From Promicromonospora sp042731755 (GTDB lineage: Bacteria; Actinomycetota; Actinomycetes; Actinomycetales; Cellulomonadaceae), in contig NZ_JBHWLR010000013.1 in the NCBI RefSeq assembly GCF_042731755.1, forward strand, positions 62,001 to 126,000: DNA of 64,000 nt, given 5' to 3'. Under the pieces are notes generated by a model. It saw only the letters and a list, made by a program, of their open reading frames with translations. It had not been told where the DNA came from and searched no databases. The position numbers were made by a program, and so were the translations under genes. Positions 52,551 through 60,930 of the stretch are shown here, piece by piece (positions within the stretch are counted from its first letter, which is position 1; every line of letters begins with the position of its first letter).

Positions 52551-53345
52551 GTGACCGCACGTACCACCCGCGCACGCCATCGTGCTGCGCGACGCCCCGT
52601 GACTCCGCTCACCGAGCTTGCTCAGAACGCCGCCGTTGGTCGTCGTACCGCGGTTGCCGCCGCAGGTGGCGCGCTCCTGGTCTCCACGTTCGGTGGCGCG
52701 ATGGCAGCGCAGGCCGCTCCGATGGAGACCGGCCACGCCAAGATGAACTCGGTGGACCTCAACGCGCTGACGTCCCAGGCTCGCGAGTCCCTGTCGAACG
52801 CACCTGTCGTGACCGTCGCGCCCGACGCCGAGCTGAGCGTCGAGAAGTCCGCCGTCTCGGTGGTCTCGGCCGCCGACAACGAGGACTACCAGGCCGAGCT
52901 GGCCGCCCAGGAAGCCGAGGAGGCCGCTGAGGCGGCCGCCGCCGAGGCAGCAGAGGCCGCGGCCAGCGCCGTGTCGACCGCCTCCTCGTCCGTCGACATC
53001 CCGGCGTCGGCGATCGGCAACTCCGTGATCTCCATCGCCAGCCGCTACATCGGCGTCCCGTACGTCTCCGGCGGCTCCAGCCCGAGTGGTTTCGACTGCT
53101 CGGGCTTTACTTCGTACGTCTTCGCGCAGCTCGGCATCTCGCTGCCGCACTCCTCGTCGGCGCAGGCCGGCTACGGCACCCAGGTGCCGGCGTCGCAGGC
53201 CCAGCCGGGCGACCTGATGTGGACCCCCGGTCACGTCTCGATCTACGCCGGTGGCAACACCATGATCGACGCGTCCAAGCCGGGCACCGTGGTCGACTTC
53301 CGCACCATCTGGCAGTCGAACCCCACGTTCATCCGCCTGGGCTGA
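52551..53345 (+). CDS. secreted NlpC/P60 peptidoglycan hydrolase
   Basis: 264 residues. Signal peptide (about 1-55, AAVGRRTAVAAAGGALLVS, then AAQAAP), an Ala/Glu-rich coiled-coil-like linker (QEAEEAAEAAAAEAAEAAA, about 120-145) and a C-terminal NlpC/P60 domain (about 160-264). The catalytic Cys is in GFDCSGFTSYVF and the His in TPGHVSIYAGG; a third polar residue follows in MIDASKP. It cleaves peptidoglycan stem peptides. GTG at 52551 with GGAGAGG upstream, directly after the c-di-AMP riboswitch, which links wall hydrolysis to c-di-AMP. Confidence 0.95.
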   Translation: MTARTTRARHRAARRPVTPLTELAQNAAVGRRTAVAAAGGALLVSTFGGAMAAQAAPMETGHAKMNSVDLNALTSQARESLSNAPVVTVAPDAELSVEKSAVSVVSAADNEDYQAELAAQEAEEAAEAAAAEAAEAAASAVSTASSSVDIPASAIGNSVISIASRYIGVPYVSGGSSPSGFDCSGFTSYVFAQLGISLPHSSSAQAGYGTQVPASQAQPGDLMWTPGHVSIYAGGNTMIDASKPGTVVDFRTIWQSNPTFIRLG

Positions 53346-53365
53346 CCGCAGCCACGCAGTACCGC

Positions 53366-53410
53366 AGCAGAGCGCCTGTCCGGGGAGATTCGGGCGGGCG
53401 CTCTGCTTTG
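53366..53410 (+). terminator. terminator of the NlpC/P60 gene
   Basis: AGCAGAGCGCC (53366-53376) pairs with GGCGCTCTGCT (53397-53407), followed by TT, about 20 nt after the stop. The loop is 20 nt. Intrinsic terminator with a short U-run. Confidence 0.82.
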
Positions 53411-53508
53411 CCATCTTTCTGCCGTCTTTTTGCCTCCGGATACCCACGACCGGCGCCCCGCCGGTAGCGTTGGAGGGCAAAGATGCACTGCTGAGGAAAG
53501 GACTGGCG

Positions 53509-54489
53509 ATGACACGATCCGAGGTCGTACTGGTCGGGGTGGACGGATCGGCCGCGAGTCTGCACGCGCTGGACTGGGCTACCGCCTACGCGCACCGCGT
53601 GGGCTGGGCGCTGCACATCGTGTGCAGCTACTCCCTGCCGTCGTTCACCGCCGCGTCGCTCGACGGCGGGTACGCCGCGCTGGACGACACGACGATCCAG
53701 GAGGGCGCCAAGGCGGTCCTGGTCGAGGCGGAGAACCGCGTGGCCGACGCCGGGGTCCGCGCCACGACGGAGGTCGCGACCGGTGACGCCGCGGGCGTGC
53801 TCGTGGAGCTGTCCACCGACTACGGGCTCGCCGTGGTCGGGACGCGGGGCCGGGGCGGGTTCACGGAGCGGCTGCTGGGCACGGTGTCGTCCGCGCTCCC
53901 CGCGCACGCGAAGTGCCCGGTGGTGGTGGTGCCGCTGCGCGCCGAGACCAACCGCGGCGTCTCCTGGACGCCGCCGGACCTCGAGTCGGACGAGCCGGCC
54001 GCTGCGCCGGCCGCGTCGGACGTCGAGGCGGGCGGGGTCGCCGAGATCCGGGAGGTGCGCCGGATCGTCGTCGGCGTGGACGGGTCGCCGCAGGCCGAGC
54101 GGGCGCTGCAGCACGCGATCGTGCAGGCCAACGCGTGGGGTGCGGAGCTGACAGCGGTCACGGGCGTGCCTGTGGGGAACGCCGGGATGCTGGCGTGGCT
54201 GCCGTCCTCGATCGACCGGGAGCAGGTGCTGGCCGATATCGGGGCGGGCATGGACGTGCTGATCGACCGGTACGAGGCCCTGAACCCGGGCCTGCGGATC
54301 CGGCGGATCGTGCTCGACGGCACGGGCGCCGAGCTGCTGACGGAGTTCTCGACGGCGTCGGACCTCGTGGTCGTGGGCTCACGCGGTCGCGGCGGCTTCC
54401 GCGGCCTGCTGCTGGGCTCGACGAGCCAGGCTGTGCTGCACCACGCGGCGTGCCCGGTGCTCGTGGTGAACAAGCACTGCCCGGACTGA
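53509..54489 (+). CDS. tandem universal stress protein
   Basis: 326 residues, two UspA domains (about 1-145 and 180-325). Each has the ATP-binding pattern: GVDGSAASLHALDWA and VGTRGRGGFTERLLG with the SSALPAHAKCPVVVV end in the first; VGVDGSPQAERAL and VGSRGRGGFRGLLLGSTSQAV in the second. So both probably bind ATP, as in actinobacterial dormancy Usp proteins. ATG at 53509 with AGGAAAGGA upstream. Monocistronic, bounded by the NlpC terminator and a palindrome. Confidence 0.93.
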   Translation: MTRSEVVLVGVDGSAASLHALDWATAYAHRVGWALHIVCSYSLPSFTAASLDGGYAALDDTTIQEGAKAVLVEAENRVADAGVRATTEVATGDAAGVLVELSTDYGLAVVGTRGRGGFTERLLGTVSSALPAHAKCPVVVVPLRAETNRGVSWTPPDLESDEPAAAPAASDVEAGGVAEIREVRRIVVGVDGSPQAERALQHAIVQANAWGAELTAVTGVPVGNAGMLAWLPSSIDREQVLADIGAGMDVLIDRYEALNPGLRIRRIVLDGTGAELLTEFSTASDLVVVGSRGRGGFRGLLLGSTSQAVLHHAACPVLVVNKHCPD

Positions 54490-54508
54490 CCGCGCGGTCC
54501 CGGAACGA

Positions 54509-54552
54509 GTCAGACCCTCAGGTCACCCGGGTGGCCTGAGGGTCTGACACGT
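54509..54552. repeat. 40-bp palindrome, copy B of the dispersed family; bidirectional terminator
   Basis: GTCAGACCCTCAGG (54509-54522) pairs with CCTGAGGGTCTGAC (54535-54548) and the centre CACCCGGGTG is itself a palindrome, so the whole element is nearly uninterrupted. It lies between the convergent universal-stress and aminotransferase genes. It is a diverged copy of 42241-42286, including the ACACGT that follows the stem. Confidence 0.87.
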
Positions 54553-54563
54553 CGGCGTGTCGG

Positions 54564-55841
54564 TCAGGCCTGCGCGGCCTCGGCGGCCGCGAGGAGCACG
54601 CAGGTCGCGACGCCGTCCATCGCCGTGCGGACCTCGTCCAGCGGCGGCATCGACGGCGCGAGGCGCACGTTCTTGTCCTGCGGGTCCTTGCCGTACGGGT
54701 GGGTGGCGCCGGCGGGGGTCAGGGCGATCCCGGCCTCCTTGGCGAGCTGGACCACGCGGGCCGCCGTGCCCGGCGCGACGTCGAGCGACACGAAGTAGCC
54801 GCCCTTGGGCTCGGTCCACGACGCGATGCCGTAGCCGCCCAGGCGCTCGGTCAGGATCTCGACCACGGCCTCGAACTTGGGCGCCAGGATCGCGCGGTGC
54901 TTGCGCATGTGCTCGCGCACGCCGTCGGCCGAGCCGAAGAACATTCCGTGCCGCAGGTGGTTGATCTTGTCGGGGCCGATCGAGGCGACCGACAGGTGCT
55001 TCTTGAACCAGGCGATGTTCGCCGGCGAGCTGCCCAGGAACGCGACGCCCGCGCCCGCGAACGTGATCTTGGACGTGGAGGCGAACAGCAGCACGCGGTC
55101 GGGGTGGCCGGCCTCGGCGGCCAGCGCGATGGCGTTCGGGCTGGTCACCTCGTCGTCGGTCAGGTGGTGCACCGCGTAGGCGTTGTCCCACAGGATCCGG
55201 AAGTCCGGCGCGGCCGCGGGCATCGAGACCAGTGCGCGGGCGACCTCGGCGCTGATGACCGCACCGTCCGGGTTGGAGTAGGTGGGGACCACCCACATGC
55301 CCTTGATGGTGGGGTCCGCGGCGACGAGCGCGGCCACGGCCTCGGCGTCCGGGCCGTCCGCCGTCATCGGGACGGGGATCATCTCGATGCCGAAGGCCTC
55401 GCAGATCGTGAAGTGCCGGTCGTAGCCCGGCACCGGGCAGATCCAGCGCACCTTCTCCTCGCGCGACCACGGCTTCGGCGAGTCGGGGAAGCCGAACAGC
55501 TCCGCGAACGCGACGACGTCGTGCATGGACGTGAGCGAGGCGTTCCCGCCCGCGAGGAGCTGCTCCACGGGCACGTCGAGCAGCTCGGCGAAGATGCGGC
55601 GGATCGTGATGCCGCCGTCCAGCCCGCCGTAGTTGCGCGTGTCCGTGCCGGACTCGTCGGCGTGCACGCCGACGCCGGGCAGGGCCAGCATGGGCTCGGC
55701 GAGATCGAGCTGCTCCGCCGACGGCTTGCCGCGCGTGAGATCCAGCTTCAGGCCCTTGGCCTGAAGCTCGGCGTAAGCCTGCTGGAGCTCCGCGAGTGCG
55801 GGCAGTGTTGCGGTGTTGTGGGACGACGTCGTAGTGGTCAC
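54564..55841 (-). CDS. aspartate aminotransferase, class Ic-like
   Basis: 425 residues, PLP fold type I of the actinobacterial subgroup Ic (MocR-like) aspartate aminotransferase. Motifs: LDLTRGKPSAEQLDLAEPML at the N-terminus, WVVPTYSNPDGAVIS (aspartate/pyridoxal region), DNAYAVHHL and the PLP lysine in FASTSKITFAG (about 250). A glutamate/oxaloacetate transamination is the family reaction. ATG at 55841, 16 nt after the stop of the class III aminotransferase gene, so probably one operon. Confidence 0.92.
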   Translation of the reverse strand: MTTTTSSHNTATLPALAELQQAYAELQAKGLKLDLTRGKPSAEQLDLAEPMLALPGVGVHADESGTDTRNYGGLDGGITIRRIFAELLDVPVEQLLAGGNASLTSMHDVVAFAELFGFPDSPKPWSREEKVRWICPVPGYDRHFTICEAFGIEMIPVPMTADGPDAEAVAALVAADPTIKGMWVVPTYSNPDGAVISAEVARALVSMPAAAPDFRILWDNAYAVHHLTDDEVTSPNAIALAAEAGHPDRVLLFASTSKITFAGAGVAFLGSSPANIAWFKKHLSVASIGPDKINHLRHGMFFGSADGVREHMRKHRAILAPKFEAVVEILTERLGGYGIASWTEPKGGYFVSLDVAPGTAARVVQLAKEAGIALTPAGATHPYGKDPQDKNVRLAPSMPPLDEVRTAMDGVATCVLLAAAEAAQA

Positions 55842-55857
55842 CCCCGGGAGCCTACGC

Positions 55858-57405
55858 TCAGCCGGCGGCCGGTGACAGCCGGGACCGGCGACGCTTCCGC
55901 GGCGGGGCCGGCTTGTCCTCCGGCTTCTCGTCCGGGATGTCTGCCGTGTCCGTGGACGGGGTGGTTTCGACGACGGCCTCGGCCGTCTCGGTCGCGTCCT
56001 TGTCGGTGTCGGACGGCGGTTCGGCGGCCGGCTTCTCGGCGGCTCCCGGCGGTTCGGTGGCCGGCGCCTCGGTGTCCGGCTCCTCGGCCGGCGTCGGCTC
56101 CTCGGTGTCCTGGCCCGGCTCCTCCGCCTGGGCCTCGCCGTCCGAGCCGCCGTCGTCGGAGCCCTCGCCCGGGCCGCCCCCGGGCCCGCCGTCCCGCAGC
56201 GCCACGAGCGACTCCTCCAGGATGTCCAGCGCCATCTCCAGCTCGGGCTGCACGATCGACAGCGGCGGCGACAGGCGGATCGTCGCGTCGTGCGTGTCCT
56301 TCGCGAGGACGCCGCGCTCCAGCAGGGCCTCGCACAGCTCGCGGCCCGTGCCGAGCGACGGGTCGACGTCGATCCCCGCCCAGAGCCCCACGCAGCGCGC
56401 CCCGGTCAGCAGACCCTGGTCCACGAGCGCGTCGAGCCGCTCCTGGAGCACCTTGCCCGACGCCGCCGCGCGCGCCTGGTACTGCCCCGTCGAGAGCAGG
56501 TCGAGGGCCGCGACGCCGACCGCGCAGGCCAGCGGGTTGCCGCCGAACGTCGAGCCGTGGGTACCCGGCGTCAGGACGCCCAGGATCTCCGGCCTGCCGA
56601 CCACGGCCGAGACCGCGACGATGCCGCCGCCCAGCGCCTTGCCCAGACAGACCAGGTCCGGCCGCACGTCCCAGAGCTCGCAGGCCAGCGTGGTGCCGGT
56701 GCGCCCGAGGCCGGACTGGATCTCGTCGGCGACCAGCGCGATGTTCTTCTCGGCGGTGAGGGCGCGCAGGCCCGGCCAGAAGTCGTCCGGCGGCACCACG
56801 ACACCGGCCTCGCCCTGCACCGGCTCCATCAGCACGGCCACCGTCGTGTCGTCCACGGCGTCGGCCACCGCGGCCAGGTCGCCGAAGGTCACCCGCACGA
56901 AACCGGGGGTGAACGGGCCGAACCCGTCGCGGGCGGCCGGGTCGTCCGACAGGCCGACCAGCGTGGTGGTGCGGCCGTGGAAGTTGCCGCCGGCGACCAC
57001 GATCGTCGCCTGGTCCTCGGGCACGCCGCGCACGTCGTAGCCCCACTTGCGGACCGCCTTGATCGCGGTCTCCACGGCCTCGGCGCCGGTGTTCATCGGC
57101 ACCACGAGGCTGTCCTCGCCGCCGGTCGTCAGCGGCCCCACGACCTCGACGAGCCGCTGGGCGAACTCCTCGAGCCGGTCGTGGTCGAACGCACGGGACG
57201 TGAGCGTCACCTGGCGCAGCTGCGTCATCGCGGCTGCCACCAGTCCTTGGTGCAGGTGCCCGAAGTTCAGGGCCGAGTACCCCGACAGGAAGTCGAGGAA
57301 CTCGTTGCCGTCGGTGTCCCATACGTGTGTACCGTGCGCCCGCGCGATCGTGACCGGCAGGGGGTGGTACGTCGGGGCGAGTGCGCCGTGCGTCGTGTCC
57401 GCCAT
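55858..57405 (-). CDS. class III aminotransferase (ornithine-type) with a long acidic tail
   Basis: 515 residues. The first ~405 residues are a complete class III PLP aminotransferase like RocD/ArgD: GTHVWDTDGNEFLDFLSGYS, GNFHGRTTTLVGLS, PVQGEAGVVVP, ADEIQSGLGRTG, and the PLP lysine in CLGKALGGGIVA. An extra ~110 residues follow, rich in Glu/Asp/Pro/Thr (EEPTPAEEPDTEAPATEPP) and ending in a basic KRRRSR cluster, absent from ordinary RocD. The reaction is likely ornithine to glutamate semialdehyde. Start ATG at 57405. Confidence 0.88.
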   Translation of the reverse strand: MADTTHGALAPTYHPLPVTIARAHGTHVWDTDGNEFLDFLSGYSALNFGHLHQGLVAAAMTQLRQVTLTSRAFDHDRLEEFAQRLVEVVGPLTTGGEDSLVVPMNTGAEAVETAIKAVRKWGYDVRGVPEDQATIVVAGGNFHGRTTTLVGLSDDPAARDGFGPFTPGFVRVTFGDLAAVADAVDDTTVAVLMEPVQGEAGVVVPPDDFWPGLRALTAEKNIALVADEIQSGLGRTGTTLACELWDVRPDLVCLGKALGGGIVAVSAVVGRPEILGVLTPGTHGSTFGGNPLACAVGVAALDLLSTGQYQARAAASGKVLQERLDALVDQGLLTGARCVGLWAGIDVDPSLGTGRELCEALLERGVLAKDTHDATIRLSPPLSIVQPELEMALDILEESLVALRDGGPGGGPGEGSDDGGSDGEAQAEEPGQDTEEPTPAEEPDTEAPATEPPGAAEKPAAEPPSDTDKDATETAEAVVETTPSTDTADIPDEKPEDKPAPPRKRRRSRLSPAAG

Positions 57406-57489
57406 GACCCGCAGCCTAGGTCGGGTCCCTTGATCCTGCCGGTCCGGTCGCGGATATTGACACCCGGCCGCCCAGTGTCCAGGGACGGC

Positions 57490-58269
57490 CTACTTCTGCT
57501 CGATGACGCGGGGGAACCGCTCCGGCGGGGGGCCGAACGCGGCGCGCGACTGCGCGATCACGGTGTGGCCGAGCGCGCGGGCACCGATCAGGCCGACCAC
57601 GGCGCCGATGCCGAACGGCAGGATGCGGCCGAGCAGCAGGCTGCCCTGCTTGGCGATCTGCTTCTTGATGAACTGGTGCGTCAGCGCCTTGTTCACGCGC
57701 TGCAGCGTGCCGCGCGGCATGCTCGTGAGCAGCACCTTGCCCCAGGCGACGCCCGACCCGCCGATGGCGTCCTCGACGTCCTTGGCGCCCTTGTCGCCGA
57801 GCACCGTGGCGAGCAGCAGTGCCCGGCGGCGCGGGACGTCCTGCACGTCGATCCCGTGCACGTCGGCCACCGCGAGCGAGAACGCCGCGGACGACGCGAA
57901 GAACGTCGCCACGTCGCTCGTCGACAGCGCGACGCTCGCCGCCGTGCCGACCGCCGGGATGGCGGCTGCCGCGCCCACCGCGCTGCCCGTGGTCTGGATG
58001 ACCCGCAGGTACTCCTTCTCCAGCAGCCGGATGATCTCCGCCGGCGAGGCGCCGGGGTTCCTGGCGCGCACCTTGTCCACATGCTTGTGGATGGTCGCCG
58101 ACGGAATGGTCACCGCCCGGTCGACCAGGTGGTCCAGCGGCCCGTCCGGCTTGTAGTTGAGCCAGTCCGCCTTGGTGACCTGCAGCGAGTCGTCCGGCTT
58201 GACCAGGGCGTCGCCCGGCGTGGCCCGGCCGTTGGACTCGGCCGCGGTCAGCTTCTTGTCGTCGGTCAT
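57490..58269 (-). CDS. EcsC-family-like hypothetical protein
   Basis: 259 residues. A soluble N-terminus (1-60) leads into alternating hydrophobic helices (GSAVGAAAAIPAVGTAASVAL, FASSAAFSLAVADVHGI) and a C-terminal GRILPFGIGAVVGLIGARAL segment typical of EcsC-family proteins. The role of this family outside Bacillus is unclear. It starts 1 nt after the OsmC stop, so the two are cotranscribed. The ATG at 58269 is the only sensible start. Confidence 0.72.
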   Translation of the reverse strand: MTDDKKLTAAESNGRATPGDALVKPDDSLQVTKADWLNYKPDGPLDHLVDRAVTIPSATIHKHVDKVRARNPGASPAEIIRLLEKEYLRVIQTTGSAVGAAAAIPAVGTAASVALSTSDVATFFASSAAFSLAVADVHGIDVQDVPRRRALLLATVLGDKGAKDVEDAIGGSGVAWGKVLLTSMPRGTLQRVNKALTHQFIKKQIAKQGSLLLGRILPFGIGAVVGLIGARALGHTVIAQSRAAFGPPPERFPRVIEQK

Positions 58270-58270
58270 G

Positions 58271-58750
58271 TCAGCCCTCCGGCTGGTTGAACTGCGCGTC
58301 CGGGATCTGGGCGCCCGCCTTGAGCGTGCGGCCCACCGTGCATGCCTTGTCGATCGATCGCTGGGCGATCGTCAGGAGCTTTGCCCGGTCCTCGTCGTCG
58401 AGGGCGGACAGGTCGATCTCGAACTTCTCGGTGAGCACCGGGTACCGGTCCTCCGCCATGTTCTTCGGGTCCTCGACCCGGATGGTGGTCTTGTAGTCGT
58501 CACCCAGACGGCGCGAGAACGCACGGTCGCTGCTCATCCCGGCGCACGCCGCGAGCGCGATCTTCAGCAGCTCACCCGGCGTGAACACCGCGCCGGCGCT
58601 GGCCGGCCCGATCTCGACGCGGGCACCGCGGGCCGAGAAGCCCGTGTATGTCCGCGTGCCGTTGCGCTCCACCCACAGCGGGTCGGTGGGCGAGGGGGTC
58701 ACGGCGTCCTCGCTGCGCGCGGCGTCCGGGGTCGTGGTCTGCTCCGTCAT
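58271..58750 (-). CDS. OsmC/Ohr-family protein
   Basis: 159 residues. OsmC fold with the conserved Cys region LLKIALAACAGMSSDRAFSRRLGDDYK (first Cys, about 90) and a second Cys in DKACTVGRTLKAG (about 138), the peroxidatic pair of Ohr/OsmC thiol peroxidases. The first 25 residues are Thr/Ala/Asp-rich and probably disordered. It reduces organic hydroperoxides in the usual members. ATG at 58750; the EcsC-like gene follows after 1 nt. Confidence 0.88.
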   Translation of the reverse strand: MTEQTTTPDAARSEDAVTPSPTDPLWVERNGTRTYTGFSARGARVEIGPASAGAVFTPGELLKIALAACAGMSSDRAFSRRLGDDYKTTIRVEDPKNMAEDRYPVLTEKFEIDLSALDDEDRAKLLTIAQRSIDKACTVGRTLKAGAQIPDAQFNQPEG

Positions 58751-58940
58751 GGGGGTAATCCTTCCACTGGTCACCGACACGGTCACGGAGCTGGGCGCTG
58801 CGGGTCCCGGTCGGTCGGCCTCGTGGTCAACGCGGACGGCGCCCGCGACGTTCCCGTTCGCGCGCGCGGCCCGGCCCGCCGGCCGCGCGGACCGGCCCGT
58901 TCGCCGCGCAGACAGGCCCCTGCGCTGCGACGATTCTGCG

Positions 58941-59528
58941 ATGGGGGAGAACGTGAGCGGCACGCCGGCGGCGCCCGGCCCGGCGTCGGACAGCGGGAGC
59001 ACGACGCCGGACGGCGGGAAGAGCCGGTGGACGCCGGACTGGCGGGACATCGGCAAGCGGCTGCTCGGCGTGGCGGGCGTGATCCTGGCCGTGTGGCTGA
59101 TCTACCTGTTCCTCGACGCCTTCCTGCCGCGCTGGTGGGCGCAGGTGATCGGCAACGCCGTGGACGGGTCGTTCGCCGCGGGCGCGTGGTGGGGGCTGCT
59201 GGTCGGCGCCGTGTTCACGCTGCTCCCGGTGCTGTTCCTCGCGCAGGCGGTGCTCACCCGGCGGTCCTGGCAGGTGCGCAGCGGGCTGCTCGCGCTGGCG
59301 GTGGTGTTCGCGGTGCCGAACCTGATGACCCTCGGCATCGTCCTGGGCACGTCGGCGGCGGCGCACGCCGGCGAGCGGATCCTCGACGTGAACGGTCCAG
59401 CGTTCCGCGGCGGGTCGGCGTGGGGTGCGGTGGCCGGCGGCGTCGTGGCGCTCGTGATCGTGACGATGACCGTGCTGTACCGCCGGCGCGGGGCCCACCT
59501 CAAGGAGCTCCGGGCCAAGCAGGGCTGA
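58941..59528 (+). CDS. uncharacterised membrane protein, four helices
   Basis: 195 residues, four hydrophobic segments (about 38-58, 75-100, 110-135, 165-185), a charged soluble N-terminus and a basic C-terminal tail (RRRGAHLKELRAKQG). No domain recognised; homologues in related genomes are annotated as hypothetical. ATG at 58941, divergent from the OsmC gene with about 190 bp between. It precedes thyA by 53 nt, so it may share that transcript. Confidence 0.75.
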   Translation: MGENVSGTPAAPGPASDSGSTTPDGGKSRWTPDWRDIGKRLLGVAGVILAVWLIYLFLDAFLPRWWAQVIGNAVDGSFAAGAWWGLLVGAVFTLLPVLFLAQAVLTRRSWQVRSGLLALAVVFAVPNLMTLGIVLGTSAAAHAGERILDVNGPAFRGGSAWGAVAGGVVALVIVTMTVLYRRRGAHLKELRAKQG

Positions 59529-59581
59529 CGGCGGCAGGCCGCGGCTTGCCCGGGGCGCCGACGTAGGCTTGGCTTGCCCCC

Positions 59582-60385
59582 ATGACCGAGATCGACACCC
59601 CGTACGAGGGCCTGCTCCGCGACGTGCTCGCCACCGGGACCCGCAAGGGCGACCGGACCGGCACGGGCACCCGCAGCGTGTTCGGGCGGCAGATCCGGTA
59701 CGACCTGGCGCAGGGGTTCCCGCTGATCACCACCAAGCGCGTGCACCTCAAGTCGGTCGTGTACGAGCTGCTGTGGTTCCTGCGCGGCGACTCCAACGTG
59801 CGCTGGCTTCAGAAGCACGGCGTCAAGATCTGGGATGAGTGGGCCGACGAATATGGTGATCTCGGCCCTGTGTACGGCGTCCAGTGGCGATCCTGGCCCA
59901 CGCCCGACGGCGGGCATGTGGACCAGATCGCCAAGGTCGTCGAGCAGATCCGCACCAATCCGGACTCGCGGCGGCACATCGTCACGGCGTGGAACCCGGC
60001 CGAGGTGGACGACATGGCCCTGCCGCCGTGCCACGCCCTGTTCCAGTTCTACGTGGCCGACGGCAAGCTGAGCTGCCAGCTCTACCAGCGCTCGGCCGAC
60101 CTTTTCCTCGGCGTCCCGTTCAACATCGCTTCGTACGCGCTGCTCACGCACATGGTCGCGGCGCAGACCGGGCTCGAGGTCGGCGAGTTCGTGTGGACCG
60201 GCGGCGACGTGCACATCTACGACAACCACGTGGAGCAGGTCGAGACGCAGCTCGCGCGCGACCCGTACCCGTACCCGTCGCTGCGGCTGGCCCCGCGCGA
60301 CTCGATCTTCGAGTACGAGTACGAGGACGTCGAGGTGCTCGACTACGTGTCGCACCCCACCATCAAGGCCCCGATCGCCGTCTGA
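59582..60385 (+). CDS. thyA: thymidylate synthase
   Basis: 267 residues, classical folate-dependent ThyA: RTGTGTRSVFGRQIRYDL, WGDTxxxE-equivalent KIWDEWADEYGDLGPVYG, the catalytic Cys in LPPCHALFQFYV (about 145), and RSADLFLGVPFNIASYALL. It makes dTMP from dUMP with methylene-THF. Its TGA overlaps the folA ATG (TGATG), the usual thyA-folA pairing. ATG at 59582. Confidence 0.97.
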   Translation: MTEIDTPYEGLLRDVLATGTRKGDRTGTGTRSVFGRQIRYDLAQGFPLITTKRVHLKSVVYELLWFLRGDSNVRWLQKHGVKIWDEWADEYGDLGPVYGVQWRSWPTPDGGHVDQIAKVVEQIRTNPDSRRHIVTAWNPAEVDDMALPPCHALFQFYVADGKLSCQLYQRSADLFLGVPFNIASYALLTHMVAAQTGLEVGEFVWTGGDVHIYDNHVEQVETQLARDPYPYPSLRLAPRDSIFEYEYEDVEVLDYVSHPTIKAPIAV

Positions 60386-60900
60386 TGATCGGGCTCATCT
60401 GGGGACAGGCGCGCGACGCCGCAGGCCGGCCCGTCATCGGCGCGGGCGGCGACATCCCGTGGCACGTGCCGGAGGACTTCGCGCACTTCAAGCGGACCAC
60501 GGCGGGGCACCCCGTGGTGATGGGCCGGCTCACCTGGGAGTCGCTGCCCAAGCGCCCGCTGCCGGGCCGGACCAACATCGTGGTCTCGTCGCGCGGCTCC
60601 CGCGGGGTGCCGGACGCCGCCGACGGCGTCGTCGCGGCCGGGACGCTCGGCGAGGCCCTCACGGTCGCCGCCGACGCACCGGGCGGGGACGAGATCTGGG
60701 TGATGGGCGGGTCGCAGGTCTACCACGAGGCGATGCCCGTCGCCGACGTCCTGGAGGTCAGCGAGATCAACACGGAGGTCGAGGGCGACGTCTACGCCCC
60801 GGAGATCGGCCCGGAGTGGGCGGTCGCCTCAGCGACGGACTGGACGACGTCGTCCTCCGGGCTGCGGTTCCGGCACCTGACCTACCGCCGCGCGGCGTAG
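60385..60900 (+). CDS. folA: dihydrofolate reductase
   Basis: 171 residues. NADPH/folate pattern intact: LIWGQARDAAGRPVIG, GGDIPWHVPEDFAHFKRTT (catalytic Asp), VVMGRLTWESLPKRPLPGR and VMGGSQVYHEAM. It regenerates tetrahydrofolate after ThyA. The start ATG overlaps the thyA stop by one base. The stop codon TAG sits in the three-base loop of an 18-bp perfect hairpin (see terminator 60880-60918). Confidence 0.96.
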   Translation: MIGLIWGQARDAAGRPVIGAGGDIPWHVPEDFAHFKRTTAGHPVVMGRLTWESLPKRPLPGRTNIVVSSRGSRGVPDAADGVVAAGTLGEALTVAADAPGGDEIWVMGGSQVYHEAMPVADVLEVSEINTEVEGDVYAPEIGPEWAVASATDWTTSSSGLRFRHLTYRRAA

Positions 60901-60918
60901 CGCCGCGCGGCGGTAGGT
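60880..60918. terminator. perfect 18-bp hairpin with the folA stop codon as loop
   Basis: ACCTACCGCCGCGCGGCG (60880-60897) is exactly complementary to 60901-60918, and the three loop bases 60898-60900 are the folA TAG. xylB ends 13 nt further on the other strand, so the hairpin can terminate both genes. No U-tract. Confidence 0.9.
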
Positions 60919-60930
60919 TCGCGCCGCAGG

